Positions 43,701-51,900 of a DNA stretch of 64,000 bases are shown piece by piece; position 1 is the first letter of the stretch, and each line of letters starts with the position of its first letter. The stretch comes from Vibrio lentus (GTDB lineage: Bacteria; Pseudomonadota; Gammaproteobacteria; Enterobacterales; Vibrionaceae), in contig NZ_MCZK01000101.1 in the NCBI RefSeq assembly GCF_002875945.1, positions 1 to 64,000 of the forward strand, given 5' to 3'. The position numbers and the translations under genes were made by a program. The notes under the pieces were generated by a model, which worked only from the letters and a program-made list of their open reading frames with translations, made no database searches and had not been told where the DNA came from.

Positions 43701-44987
43701 TTAGATAAAGTGGAATTGGTGACAGGTGTGAAAGCAGAAGACATCTTCGCGATGGCGCGTTTGATTGGCACCGCAGAACGCACAGCTGTGTATTACTCAA
43801 TGGGTATAACGCAACACACCACAGGGCACGACAATGTTCGCTCGATTGCTAATCTGCAACTCTTGTGCGGCAATATTGGTATTGAAGGTGGCGGTATCAA
43901 CCCATTACGTGGTCAATCCAATGTTCAGGGCGCATGTGACATGGGCGCGTTGCCAAACAATCTACCGGGTTATCAGAAAGTGTATAACCCAATGGTTCGT
44001 CAAAAGTTTGCGATGGAGTGGGGCGTTTACGATTTGCCTGCTGAAACGGGTTTTACGCTCACTGAGATTATCGATGCGGCGTGTCACCGTGACGTACGTG
44101 GTTTATACGTGATGGGCGAAAATCCAGTGCTCAGTGATCCAAACCAAGCGCACGTGATTGAAGGACTTGAAGCGTTGGATTTCCTAGTGGTTCAAGATAT
44201 TTTCTTAACCGAAACGGCACAGTATGCTGATGTGGTTCTACCATCTTGCTCGTTTGCTGAAAAGTCTGGCCACTTCACTAATACTGAACGCCGTGTTCAA
44301 CGTATTAATCCTGCGGTTAATCCTCCCGGTGAAGCGAAAGAAGATTGGGTGATTATTCAGATGCTCGCCAACGCAATGGGCGGCGGTTGGGACTACAACA
44401 CCGTTGCCGATATCACCAATGAGATAGCTAGAGTAACTCCGCAATATGGTGGTTTACGTTGGGAGAATATTACCGTGAATGGTGTCCAGTGGCCGAGCAA
44501 TAAGAACAACCCTGACGGCACTCGCATCATGCACCAGACCCAATTCACTCGCGGGCGTGGTCAAATGGAAGCAATCCCGTTTCGATACGCGGCGGAGCTG
44601 CCAGATTCAGAATACCCATTAGTGCTAACGACGGGTCGTGTGCTGGAGCAGTTCCATACCGGTACCATGACTCGTAAGACAAAAGGGTTAGATAACTTAG
44701 CTGGTCCGCGTGCAATGGTCAGTGTTCATGATGCTGAAGCGTTAGGGATCTCGAATGGTCAAATGTTAAAGGTATCGACACGACGTGGTGAAATTGAAAT
44801 TGCTGCTTTTATCACGAAACGAATGCAAAAGGGTGTGGTGTTTATTCCATTCCATTTTGTCGAATCTCCGGTGAACCGCTTGACGACGACAGCGACGGAT
44901 CCGCATGCCAAGATCCCAGAGTTTAAGGTAGCGGCTGTGCGTATTGACCCAATCCGCAAGCCCGAAATTGAAGCAACAGAGGCCTAG
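40758..44987 (+). CDS. Formate dehydrogenase-like fusion: 2Fe-2S + GltD-like flavoprotein + ferredoxin + molybdopterin subunit
   Basis: A single 1409-residue polypeptide with four modules. Residues 1-90: NuoG/FdsA-type [2Fe-2S] domain (C34, C45, C48, C61). About 95-530: GltD-like part with N-terminal 4Fe-4S cysteines (CEAPCQTACPAG, VCPAFCETEC), FAD motif IVGSGPGGLTAGYY and NAD(P) motif VIGGGNTAIDCAR with YRRTRDEMPA. About 630-715: two 4Fe-4S sites (CISCGQCIQAC, CVQCGSCVQACPTG). About 725-1409: molybdopterin formate dehydrogenase with CTYCGVGC cluster and metal ligand C855-H856 (ARLCHAS), so cysteine, not selenocysteine. Expected activity (inference): soluble NAD(P)-linked formate oxidation or CO2 reduction without separate diaphorase subunits. 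GGTAGG precedes the ATG at 40758. Monocistronic. Confidence 0.88.
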   Translation: MIQIVIDGKFRIVEQGQTVLEAAKTCGLEIPSLCGLNKTADKVPCDLCVVEVDGVGMTRSCELEVSNGLNITTQSKQLTTHRQEALNRIMTDHYADCEAPCQTACPAGVDIQSYLHHIAQNDHIKAIEVIKQTLPMPLSIGRVCPAFCETECRRNLVDDSIAIRQLKRHAADADLAAQESYMPTKKPNKGKSIAIVGSGPGGLTAGYYLSNEGYDVSVYESMPKAGGWLRYGIPEYRLPKSILDKEIELMCRNGMSVECDKKLGVDFTLSDLSNDFDAVCLAVGASQAVEMNYTGSDLAGCYLGVDYLKDYVTDKQYITGKKVAVIGGGNTAIDCARTAVRDGADTTLIYRRTRDEMPAEDYEIEEAEHEGVKFHFLTNPAENIADDNGHVSEIRLERMALGPADASGRRSPKPTGEFFVEDFDTVIAAVSQKPDLSFMDNESLEIPLTRWNTAGADPQTMHTGTGNIFSIGDFRRGPATAVEAVGDGRIAAQAIDRFFNGDMNQIPVKPFNSRKQKQLKAVDPEQYKSIQRMARKIMPELTPKQREQSFDEVETGFDNADAIAEAARCLECGCQANTDCDLRDYSTEYKATQTHPEYKIDVASNDSWQAIRAEETKVGLTRQKFAVDDSSEFIIFDANRCISCGQCIQACREQNVHGVLSFMNQSDGKPASRPECRPNFGADKTLMGDSNCVQCGSCVQACPTGAMVDARDKKQGDTDTLKKVDTICTYCGVGCKLTMHVDEAKNKIRYIEGGDSPVNEGMLCVKGRFGFDFVGSDARLTTPLIRKDGWLQPASWDEAIKLIADKFTAIKQGFGSNALAGFSSAKTTNEDNYAFQKFIRRELGTNNVDHCARLCHASTVTGLEASLGSGAMTNDIPSIKHSDVIFIIGSDTTSAHPIIGSHIKQAVRHGGARLIVADPKRIDIADHAELYLAHRPGTDVMLINGVMQQIIKHGWYDQEYIEDRVDGFDTLLQEVMSPSYSLDKVELVTGVKAEDIFAMARLIGTAERTAVYYSMGITQHTTGHDNVRSIANLQLLCGNIGIEGGGINPLRGQSNVQGACDMGALPNNLPGYQKVYNPMVRQKFAMEWGVYDLPAETGFTLTEIIDAACHRDVRGLYVMGENPVLSDPNQAHVIEGLEALDFLVVQDIFLTETAQYADVVLPSCSFAEKSGHFTNTERRVQRINPAVNPPGEAKEDWVIIQMLANAMGGGWDYNTVADITNEIARVTPQYGGLRWENITVNGVQWPSNKNNPDGTRIMHQTQFTRGRGQMEAIPFRYAAELPDSEYPLVLTTGRVLEQFHTGTMTRKTKGLDNLAGPRAMVSVHDAEALGISNGQMLKVSTRRGEIEIAAFITKRMQKGVVFIPFHFVESPVNRLTTTATDPHAKIPEFKVAAVRIDPIRKPEIEATEA

Positions 44988-45017
44988 CTTAATACGCTAA
45001 CTTAAACTTCAGATATT

Positions 45018-45054
45018 AAAAAGCCGCGTAACTCTCAGAGTTATGCGGCTTTTC
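45018..45054. terminator. Bidirectional terminator after the fusion dehydrogenase
   Basis: AAAAGCCGCGTAACTCT and AGAGTTATGCGGCTTTT arms with a 3-base loop and one mismatch; between convergent genes. Confidence 0.92.
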
Positions 45055-45141
45055 TATTGAACTCGATTAGGTATCGAATTACTTACTCAGTCACTAAGCT
45101 TCACTTGGCTAGCTCTTAACTTAACTAGCTCTTCATTTAGT

Positions 45142-46122
45142 TTAGCTCGGTACAATCTCGCTACCGTGAACACCAAATTGCTTAGCCGCGTAGGCAACGC
45201 GCTCTGCAGCTTTTGGGTATTCAGCAGGTGTGCCTAGATTTTCAATATGATGCAAGCGAGGTAATAAACCTGCGCCGTTCGCAATCTGTATTGCTAATCC
45301 AGGACGAGCATTAAGCTCCAGTACCATAGGGCCTTCTTCTTGGTCCAAAACCATGTCGGTACCCATGTAGCCAAGACCTGTCATTTCCCAAGCGCTTGAT
45401 GCAAGAGTCAGCAGTTTTTCCCAATGCGGCACTTGAAGTGCGGCTAACTCTTTCCCTGTATCTGGGTGGTGAGTTACTGGTTGGTCAAACTGAACTGCAC
45501 GAACGGCTTTTCCGGTCGCGATGCAAATACCGACACCCACAGCACCTTGGTGCAAGTTTGCCTTGCCGTCAGAAGCTGAAGTAGAAAGACGCATCATCGC
45601 CATCACAGGGTAGCCTTTAAATACGATGATTCGTACATCTGGCACGCCTTCGTAACTGAAGCCTTCGAAACACTCATCAAACTTGATGAGGTTTTCAACT
45701 ACAGCTACGTCGTTCTTACCACCTAGTGAGAAAAGACCGGCTAGAGCGTTACTGATGTGACGCTCTACGTCTTCTTCGTTAATGGTTGAACCCGATGGTT
45801 TGGTGTAAACCCCATCTTTATGAGAGATCACGACAAGGATGCCTTTACCGCCACTTCCTTGCGCTGGCTTAATCACAAAGCCAGGCCACTCTTTAACCAT
45901 TTTATGGATTGTTTTTACTTCAGCTTGGTGACCAATTACGCCAATCAATTTTGGTACGGTTGCACCAGCCTGTTCAGCAATAATCTTAGTCTTAAGCTTG
46001 TCATCAACGAGTGGATACTTGGAACGATCATTATAGCGACCAATATAACTATGGTTACGCTTGTTCATTCCCATTATGCCTTTGTCTTTCAACTTAAACG
46101 GTGAAGTAAATTGATCAAACAT
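45142..46122 (-). CDS. ATP-grasp protein, alpha-L-glutamate ligase-like
   Basis: 326-residue cytoplasmic enzyme of the ATP-grasp fold. ATP-binding strand FVIKPAQGSGGKGILVV and metal-binding LELNARPGLAIQIANGAGL are intact, so it should be an active ATP-dependent carboxylate-amine or amino-acid ligase; RimK is the nearest named relative. The substrate is unknown. It lies 3 bp after the 7TM gene, last in a three-gene leftward operon that recurs in gammaproteobacteria as I recall from the amidoligase literature. No signal peptide. Confidence 0.85.
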   Translation of the reverse strand: MFDQFTSPFKLKDKGIMGMNKRNHSYIGRYNDRSKYPLVDDKLKTKIIAEQAGATVPKLIGVIGHQAEVKTIHKMVKEWPGFVIKPAQGSGGKGILVVISHKDGVYTKPSGSTINEEDVERHISNALAGLFSLGGKNDVAVVENLIKFDECFEGFSYEGVPDVRIIVFKGYPVMAMMRLSTSASDGKANLHQGAVGVGICIATGKAVRAVQFDQPVTHHPDTGKELAALQVPHWEKLLTLASSAWEMTGLGYMGTDMVLDQEEGPMVLELNARPGLAIQIANGAGLLPRLHHIENLGTPAEYPKAAERVAYAAKQFGVHGSEIVPS

Positions 46123-46125
46123 AAC

Positions 46126-47631
46126 TTAGTCCTCCGCTAGCGGTTTAAAGCGACGAAGCTCGGTTAGGCGGTAGCCTGTGTAGTTACCTAGTAGCAAGAT
46201 GGTCGCTAGAATAACAAGCTGCAAACCAATAAAGTTGAACGTTAAGTGTTGAATGAACGGGTTAGTCATACCTAAGTAAACAAGTACCGCGGTAAATAGT
46301 GAGCCGCCACCTTGTAGTACAACTTCTTTCGCGCCTTCTTCTTCCCAAAGGATAGACATACGTTCGATAGTCCAAGACAAGATAATCATTGGGAAGAACG
46401 TAATCGATAGGCCTTCGGTGAGTCCGATTTTAAATGCGACTACAGTAAATATCGAGATAATCATAATTACCGTAATAATTACGGCGGATATCCTGGCCAC
46501 GAGCAAGAGGTTGAGTTTGGATAAGTAACTTCGAATTACAAGACCAGTACCAACAATCAGTAGGAAGCCTACAATACCTGTCACCAACTGCGTTTGAACG
46601 AATGCCACGGCAATCAGAACGGGCATGAACGTACCAGAAGTCTTAAGACCGATGATAACTCGCAGGAACACAACGATAAGCGCACCAATTGGAATCAGCA
46701 TGATGGTTTTAAACATCGCTTGCTCTTCTAACGGTAGGCTGTGGATCGACAGGTTCAACAGTTGGTCGGCAGAGACTTTACTGCTGGTTGCTTCTGTTGG
46801 TGAGATTTCCTGAGCAATCATCGAGAAGTGAACTTTACTGTTCTGGCCACCCACTACATCTAATAGAGAGACATTTGATTCGTCCCAGATGAGTAGGTTT
46901 GGTTGAACTTGTTGCTCGCTAGATTCAGGGGAGAATAGAACCCACTGGTTATTATCCCAAATTTGGTTCATGTGTTGGATTGATTGGCGACGACGTCCGT
47001 CTTCCAGTTCAATAACACCGACGACTTTGTTGTGGATTTTAGCGGCAGAAAGTAGCTTGTGTGTCGCTTCCACTTTGGTCATGTTATTCAGAATCAGCGC
47101 TGAGTTTTGGCTGTCTGGATCGTTAAGCGTTTTGATTAACTCACGAGTAAAGGTGATGTTGTCTGCTGAACGCTTGGTTGCTCTGTCAATCAAAGCAAGA
47201 GCTGCAGCTTCTTCCGGGCCGTCAAAGCTTGGTTGAGCCACTTCACCTTCTGGAGGTGTTGAGGTAACGTTCGCTTGGCTATCGACTAAGAACTGTGTCT
47301 TGTAGTAGATAGTCTGCGGGCCATCTGCGTGACGAATTGACCACTCAGCACGGCGACCTGAATCTGTGTTCAAGTATGAAATGCCGTAGCCTGGTGATGA
47401 CGCTGACTCGCCGATAAGTGTAAAGTTAGACTGTGTGTGAGGTGCGGCTAGTGAAACTTTTGCTTCTTTGCCCACTGCATTGAATTCGATACGAGCTTCA
47501 ATGTCCCAAACCTGATTAGTTTCGCCTGGAGTCCAGGGTACACCGTAGGTTGTATGTCTGAACATACTCAGTGTTATACCTGCTACGATGAGCAGGAAAA
47601 TTGAGATATAAAATGGAATTCTTGACGTCAT
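46126..47631 (-). CDS. Inactive transglutaminase-like periplasmic domain fused to 7TM domain
   Basis: 501-residue inner-membrane protein. One N-terminal helix (about 6-24), a periplasmic region of about 280 residues resembling a transglutaminase fold but without an evident Cys-His-Asp triad, then about seven helices (from about 308 to 490, starting IMLIPIGALIVVFLRVIIGL and including TFMPVLIAVAF). The cytoplasmic end is short and basic. It sits 17 bp after the retropepsin-like lipoprotein gene and 3 bp before the ATP-grasp gene, so all three should be made together and may form a trans-envelope system. Confidence 0.85.
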   Translation of the reverse strand: MTSRIPFYISIFLLIVAGITLSMFRHTTYGVPWTPGETNQVWDIEARIEFNAVGKEAKVSLAAPHTQSNFTLIGESASSPGYGISYLNTDSGRRAEWSIRHADGPQTIYYKTQFLVDSQANVTSTPPEGEVAQPSFDGPEEAAALALIDRATKRSADNITFTRELIKTLNDPDSQNSALILNNMTKVEATHKLLSAAKIHNKVVGVIELEDGRRRQSIQHMNQIWDNNQWVLFSPESSEQQVQPNLLIWDESNVSLLDVVGGQNSKVHFSMIAQEISPTEATSSKVSADQLLNLSIHSLPLEEQAMFKTIMLIPIGALIVVFLRVIIGLKTSGTFMPVLIAVAFVQTQLVTGIVGFLLIVGTGLVIRSYLSKLNLLLVARISAVIITVIMIISIFTVVAFKIGLTEGLSITFFPMIILSWTIERMSILWEEEGAKEVVLQGGGSLFTAVLVYLGMTNPFIQHLTFNFIGLQLVILATILLLGNYTGYRLTELRRFKPLAED

Positions 47632-47648
47632 AGCTTACCCTACTATTG

Positions 47649-48389
47649 TTATTTAACTTCCGTTTGTACGTATTTTTTACTTACATCTACTAGCGCTATG
47701 TCTTTGATAAATTCGCGCCCTAGTAATACAGGGTGACTCATTTGAGAGCGATCCGCCAATGTAAATTGCGCTTTTTCATGGATTTTTCCAACTTTCACCC
47801 ATAATTCAATCACAGCTCTACGTTCTGTCTGATCATTGGTTGATTGGCGGATTTTCACAAAACGTACAACAGGTGCTTCAATCCATTTCTGGTCTTCTGG
47901 TGATTGTGCTTTATCTGCTAAGTGGAACTTCACCCAGTCTTTACCGTTACGCTCGAATTCTTTGATGTCTACAGCGTTTAAAGAAGAGGTTGTTGCGCCG
48001 GTATCAACACGCGCATCAAAGCTTTGGTTGATAGAATCAATGGATACTTTTTCGATTCCGCCAAGGATGGTCGGTTGTGATGTAGGAGCGATAGGTGGGG
48101 TTGCTACTGCTACAGGTTCTTCTTCCTCTAGCTGTTCAATAACTTTGTGTTCCATGCTCGTTAGGTGAACATCTAATTGGCTAGAAAGGGTGATGATTTC
48201 GTCTTCTAAGCTTTCTATATAATCACTTTGATTACTGACTTGCAGTTCAAGGTTTTGAACCTTATTTGCGATGTTTGTCTCTGAGCGGGCAATAGCGTCG
48301 AGAGTTTCTTGGTGGTAGGCCGCACCGTTGGTGAGGGTACAGCCAGAGAGCAAACCAACCGCCACAATTGGCGATAATCGCTTAAACAT
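47649..48389 (-). CDS. Retropepsin-like (RimB/ATP-dependent zinc protease family) lipoprotein
   Basis: 246-residue predicted lipoprotein: signal peptide with lipobox LLSGC (C17), coiled coil at about 30-90, proline-rich linker (93-107), then a retropepsin-like domain (about 110-246) with the aspartic-protease motif VDTGATTSSL (D129). The LLGREFI motif near 215-225 also fits the family. Database names often call this family zinc protease, but the visible signature is aspartic. Residue +2 is Thr, compatible with outer-membrane sorting. First gene of the operon; RimB-like domains process RimK-type products in other systems. Confidence 0.83.
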   Translation of the reverse strand: MFKRLSPIVAVGLLSGCTLTNGAAYHQETLDAIARSETNIANKVQNLELQVSNQSDYIESLEDEIITLSSQLDVHLTSMEHKVIEQLEEEEPVAVATPPIAPTSQPTILGGIEKVSIDSINQSFDARVDTGATTSSLNAVDIKEFERNGKDWVKFHLADKAQSPEDQKWIEAPVVRFVKIRQSTNDQTERRAVIELWVKVGKIHEKAQFTLADRSQMSHPVLLGREFIKDIALVDVSKKYVQTEVK

Positions 48390-48443
48390 AAAAAAAACCT
48401 TTGGAAATTAGAGAATAGTTCAGACTATTTAGAAGTTTAGCCT

Positions 48444-48469
48444 ACAAAAAAGGATGCGTGAAGCATCCT
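48444..48469 (-). terminator. Terminator downstream of cmoB
   Basis: Read leftwards: AGGATGC, TTCAC, GCATCCT then TTTTTTG. About 200 bp after the cmoB stop and before the lipoprotein operon. Confidence 0.85.
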
Positions 48470-48677
48470 AATGTAAGAGTCTGGTCATATTGAATCGCAA
48501 TGTGAGCGCTGCGCCAGTTATCGCCAATTGAAATAGCTCACTTATTAAACATAAGTCAATTTTTGTTCAATTTACGCGCTTTTAAGTCAAAGTTTACTGC
48601 GACAGATGTGATGGCTTCATTGCTACTAAAAGCTATTATTCGGTGGTCACCAGAACAATAGCTTACGGACAATGAAT

Positions 48678-49649
48678 TTACGGTTTTGTCGCCACAAGAA
48701 CAGCACGTCTTGGCGCTGGGTGACCTTCAACTGTTTTACTTGGATCGTTCGGGTCTAAGTAATCTGGCAAAGAGTTATGTGTCATCCATTCTGTTGTGCG
48801 TTGTTCGCCAACCGTCGTAACATTTTCATCAACGATTCGAACGTCTTCAAAGCCAACTTGTTCAAGCCAGCGTTTCAATGCGCGAGCAGATGGGAAGAAG
48901 TACACGTTTCTCATTTGCGCGTAGCGGTCAACAGGCACAAGAACAGCGTTTTCGTCACCTTCAATCACTAACGTCTCAAGCACCAGCTCGCCACCAGATA
49001 ACAATTGGTCTTTCAATTGGATCAAATGATCGAGCGGTGAACGGCGGTGGTAAAGCACACCCATGCTGAATACAGTGTCGTAAGCTTCCAGTTTTGGCAG
49101 CTGTTCAATACCTAAAGGTAAAAGGTGAGCGCGTTGGTCATCGCCCATCAGTTTACGGATAGCTTCAAACTGAACAAGGAAAAGGTGAGACGGGTCGATA
49201 CCGACGGTCAAACGAGCACCTTCACCTAACATACGCCACATGTGGTAGCCATTACCGCAACCTACATCGAGTACTGAACGGTTTTTAAGCGGTGAGATAT
49301 GTGGAAGTACACGGTCCCATTTCCAGTCGCTGCGCCATTCTGTATCGATATGAATGTCATGAACGGTATAAGGACCTTTACGCCAAGGGTGGAACGTCTT
49401 TAATAAGCTCTCTAGCTTTTTAAGTTCACCTGTTTGAAATGGTGTGCTGCTGCCGATAGTCACAGAGTTCTTTAAATCAACTTGATCAGGCACGCCTTGC
49501 GGGATCTTATTCAGTGCACGTAACCAACGGTCAAAGTCACCGTGCTCTGCATTTTGCCAATCCGTCAGCTGTTGAGGGAGAACATTGAGCCACGGCTGTA
49601 GGCGAGTGTCTTGGGCAATGAGTTGATAAAAATTGGCAAAATTAAACAT
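48678..49649 (-). CDS. cmoB: tRNA U34 carboxymethyltransferase CmoB
   Basis: Transfers the carboxymethyl group of carboxy-SAM to 5-hydroxyuridine 34 of tRNA, giving cmo5U. 323 residues with Rossmann motif [16 protein letters not shown] and family features [14 protein letters not shown] and [16 protein letters not shown]. It follows cmoA in the same leftward direction, but unlike the tight E. coli pair the genes are 182 bp apart, with a palindromic repeat in the gap. Confidence 0.95.
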   Translation of the reverse strand: MFNFANFYQLIAQDTRLQPWLNVLPQQLTDWQNAEHGDFDRWLRALNKIPQGVPDQVDLKNSVTIGSSTPFQTGELKKLESLLKTFHPWRKGPYTVHDIHIDTEWRSDWKWDRVLPHISPLKNRSVLDVGCGNGYHMWRMLGEGARLTVGIDPSHLFLVQFEAIRKLMGDDQRAHLLPLGIEQLPKLEAYDTVFSMGVLYHRRSPLDHLIQLKDQLLSGGELVLETLVIEGDENAVLVPVDRYAQMRNVYFFPSARALKRWLEQVGFEDVRIVDENVTTVGEQRTTEWMTHNSLPDYLDPNDPSKTVEGHPAPRRAVLVATKP

Positions 49650-49702
49650 AGTTTTTCACTGAGTTAATAGGATCAATAAACCCTAAAATAAAAATTAAAT
49701 TT

Positions 49703-49801
49703 GTCATTCCCTACAGTGAGGGACGAACATGATAGGGAATCTCGGTTTATCGTACTTGATAGAGATCCCCAACTCGCTCGTTCCTCGCTCTTGAGGATGA
49801 C
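49703..49801. repeat. 99-bp imperfect palindromic repeat element
   Basis: Starts with GTCATTCCCTACAGTGAGGG and ends with the inverted similar sequence (CCTCGCTCTTGAGGATGAC). The two halves are alignable over about 45 bases each in inverted orientation, so the RNA or single strand would fold into one long hairpin. Shape and location fit a REP/MITE-like non-autonomous interspersed element such as those common in vibrios (inference). Confidence 0.75.
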
Positions 49802-49831
49802 GTTTTAGTGCGAGCTGATTGGTTATGTGCG

Positions 49832-50578
<747 letters not shown>

Positions 50579-50699
50579 TCAGCGTAATCGGCACAGAATT
50601 CGTACCAAATAAAAGGGGACGTATTTTACGTAAAAAAATCGCTTGTGTCACGAAAACTGAGATTGATGAAAGTGAACGCGTGTTAGTGGTTGTTTACTA

Positions 50700-51620
50700 T
50701 CAAAACATCGAGATTTGATGGTCACCTTTTTGAGCAGGAAACTCTGCTAAATTAGGCAAGGTTATCTGTGTGTGTTCAGCAACTTGCGTCTGTAATTGCT
50801 TATAGATAGCAATCGCCAACTCAGGTGCGTGATTATTGTCTGGGGTGTGGATCATTAAATAAGGTTGTTTTCCTTCATTTAACCAAGTTGGTAATTTCGC
50901 GAACCAAGGTTTAAAGAATGCGAGATTGGGTTCCTGGTCTGGATGCCCAATAAAGCGAACCATCGGATTGTTTGCCGTCGCAATAGCATGAACCGGCACA
51001 CGTGGTTTCTTTTGGTGTGCGTCGATCACCGCTTCTGTGGTTGGTGGTGCGGAGAAAACAGGGCGACTATCCATAATGATGCGATTGATCCCTTCTTCTA
51101 TTAACCAATGATTGAAACGTTTTTCGGCATCGCCTTTATCAAAGAACCCAAGGTGACGAACTTCAACGCCAAGCTGCATGTCTTTTGGAAACAAGGTACA
51201 AAATTTTTGTAGTGCAGGGAGCATGCTGGGTTCGAAGCTATGGGGTAATTGAATCGTCCACTGACCAATGCGTCTGTGTAGGGGCGACATGGTGAGCAGA
51301 AATTCTTTGAGTTCGGCTTGGCAATGTTTTAAGTGCTGCTGGTGGGTGATGAACTTAGGCAGCTTAAACGTAAACTTAAAATCATCGTGACTCGCGGCTT
51401 TCCAGTTATTGACCGTTGAGACACTGGGTGTCGCATAGAAAGTCGTGTTGCCTTCGACGGTATGAAAAACTTGGGTGTACTTTTCCAAGCGCTCAGCAGG
51501 TTTTGTTCCTTTACCATAGAACTGACTTTGCCACTCAGAATGAGACCACATTGTTAATCCAAGTCTTAAAGGTAAAGTTTCCATCGTCATTACACCGTTA
51601 GTCGTTACGCCATTAGTCAT
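50700..51620 (-). CDS. yecE: DUF72 family protein YecE
   Basis: About 306 residues, TIM-barrel-like DUF72 protein of unknown function; conserved stretches are VEGNTTFYATPS, MSPLHRRIGQWTIQLP, GVEVRH and RFIGHP. E. coli yecE is also close to aspS and cmoAB. The start is unclear: ATG codons at 51620, 51590 and 51584 are in frame, none with a good ribosome site. The first 12 codons form a near-duplicate (TNGV-TTNGV), so the later ATG giving METLPLRLGLTMWS, where family similarity begins, is quite possible. Confidence 0.85.
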   Translation of the reverse strand: MTNGVTTNGVMTMETLPLRLGLTMWSHSEWQSQFYGKGTKPAERLEKYTQVFHTVEGNTTFYATPSVSTVNNWKAASHDDFKFTFKLPKFITHQQHLKHCQAELKEFLLTMSPLHRRIGQWTIQLPHSFEPSMLPALQKFCTLFPKDMQLGVEVRHLGFFDKGDAEKRFNHWLIEEGINRIIMDSRPVFSAPPTTEAVIDAHQKKPRVPVHAIATANNPMVRFIGHPDQEPNLAFFKPWFAKLPTWLNEGKQPYLMIHTPDNNHAPELAIAIYKQLQTQVAEHTQITLPNLAEFPAQKGDHQISMF

Positions 51621-51666
51621 CACAAAACGTTTTTAAGTTGAAACGAAAAACTACTGTACGAGACTT

Positions 51667-51696
51667 TTGCCGATTAAGGTACTTTCGAGATATAAT
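51667..51696 (+). promoter_or_regulatory. Candidate aspS promoter
   Basis: TTGCCG at 51667-51672 and a perfect TATAAT at 51691-51696 with an 18-bp spacer; start point near 51703 would give a leader of about 200 nt before aspS. Confidence 0.5.
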
Positions 51697-51900
51697 TAGC
51701 GCAATTTTTTCGGTTTTGATGAATCTTTGCGCACTTGATGGGCTAAAAAGCAGCAAAGCCAGATAAAACACAATAAATTCGAATGTGGAAGGTCGATTTT
51801 AAGCGAGTTTCCGCGTATAAATGTTCCTTTGCTCTGTTGTGTGGAATGACCACTGACAGCTTGGAAACTAGTAAATAATTAAGAGATTGGGAAATTCATT

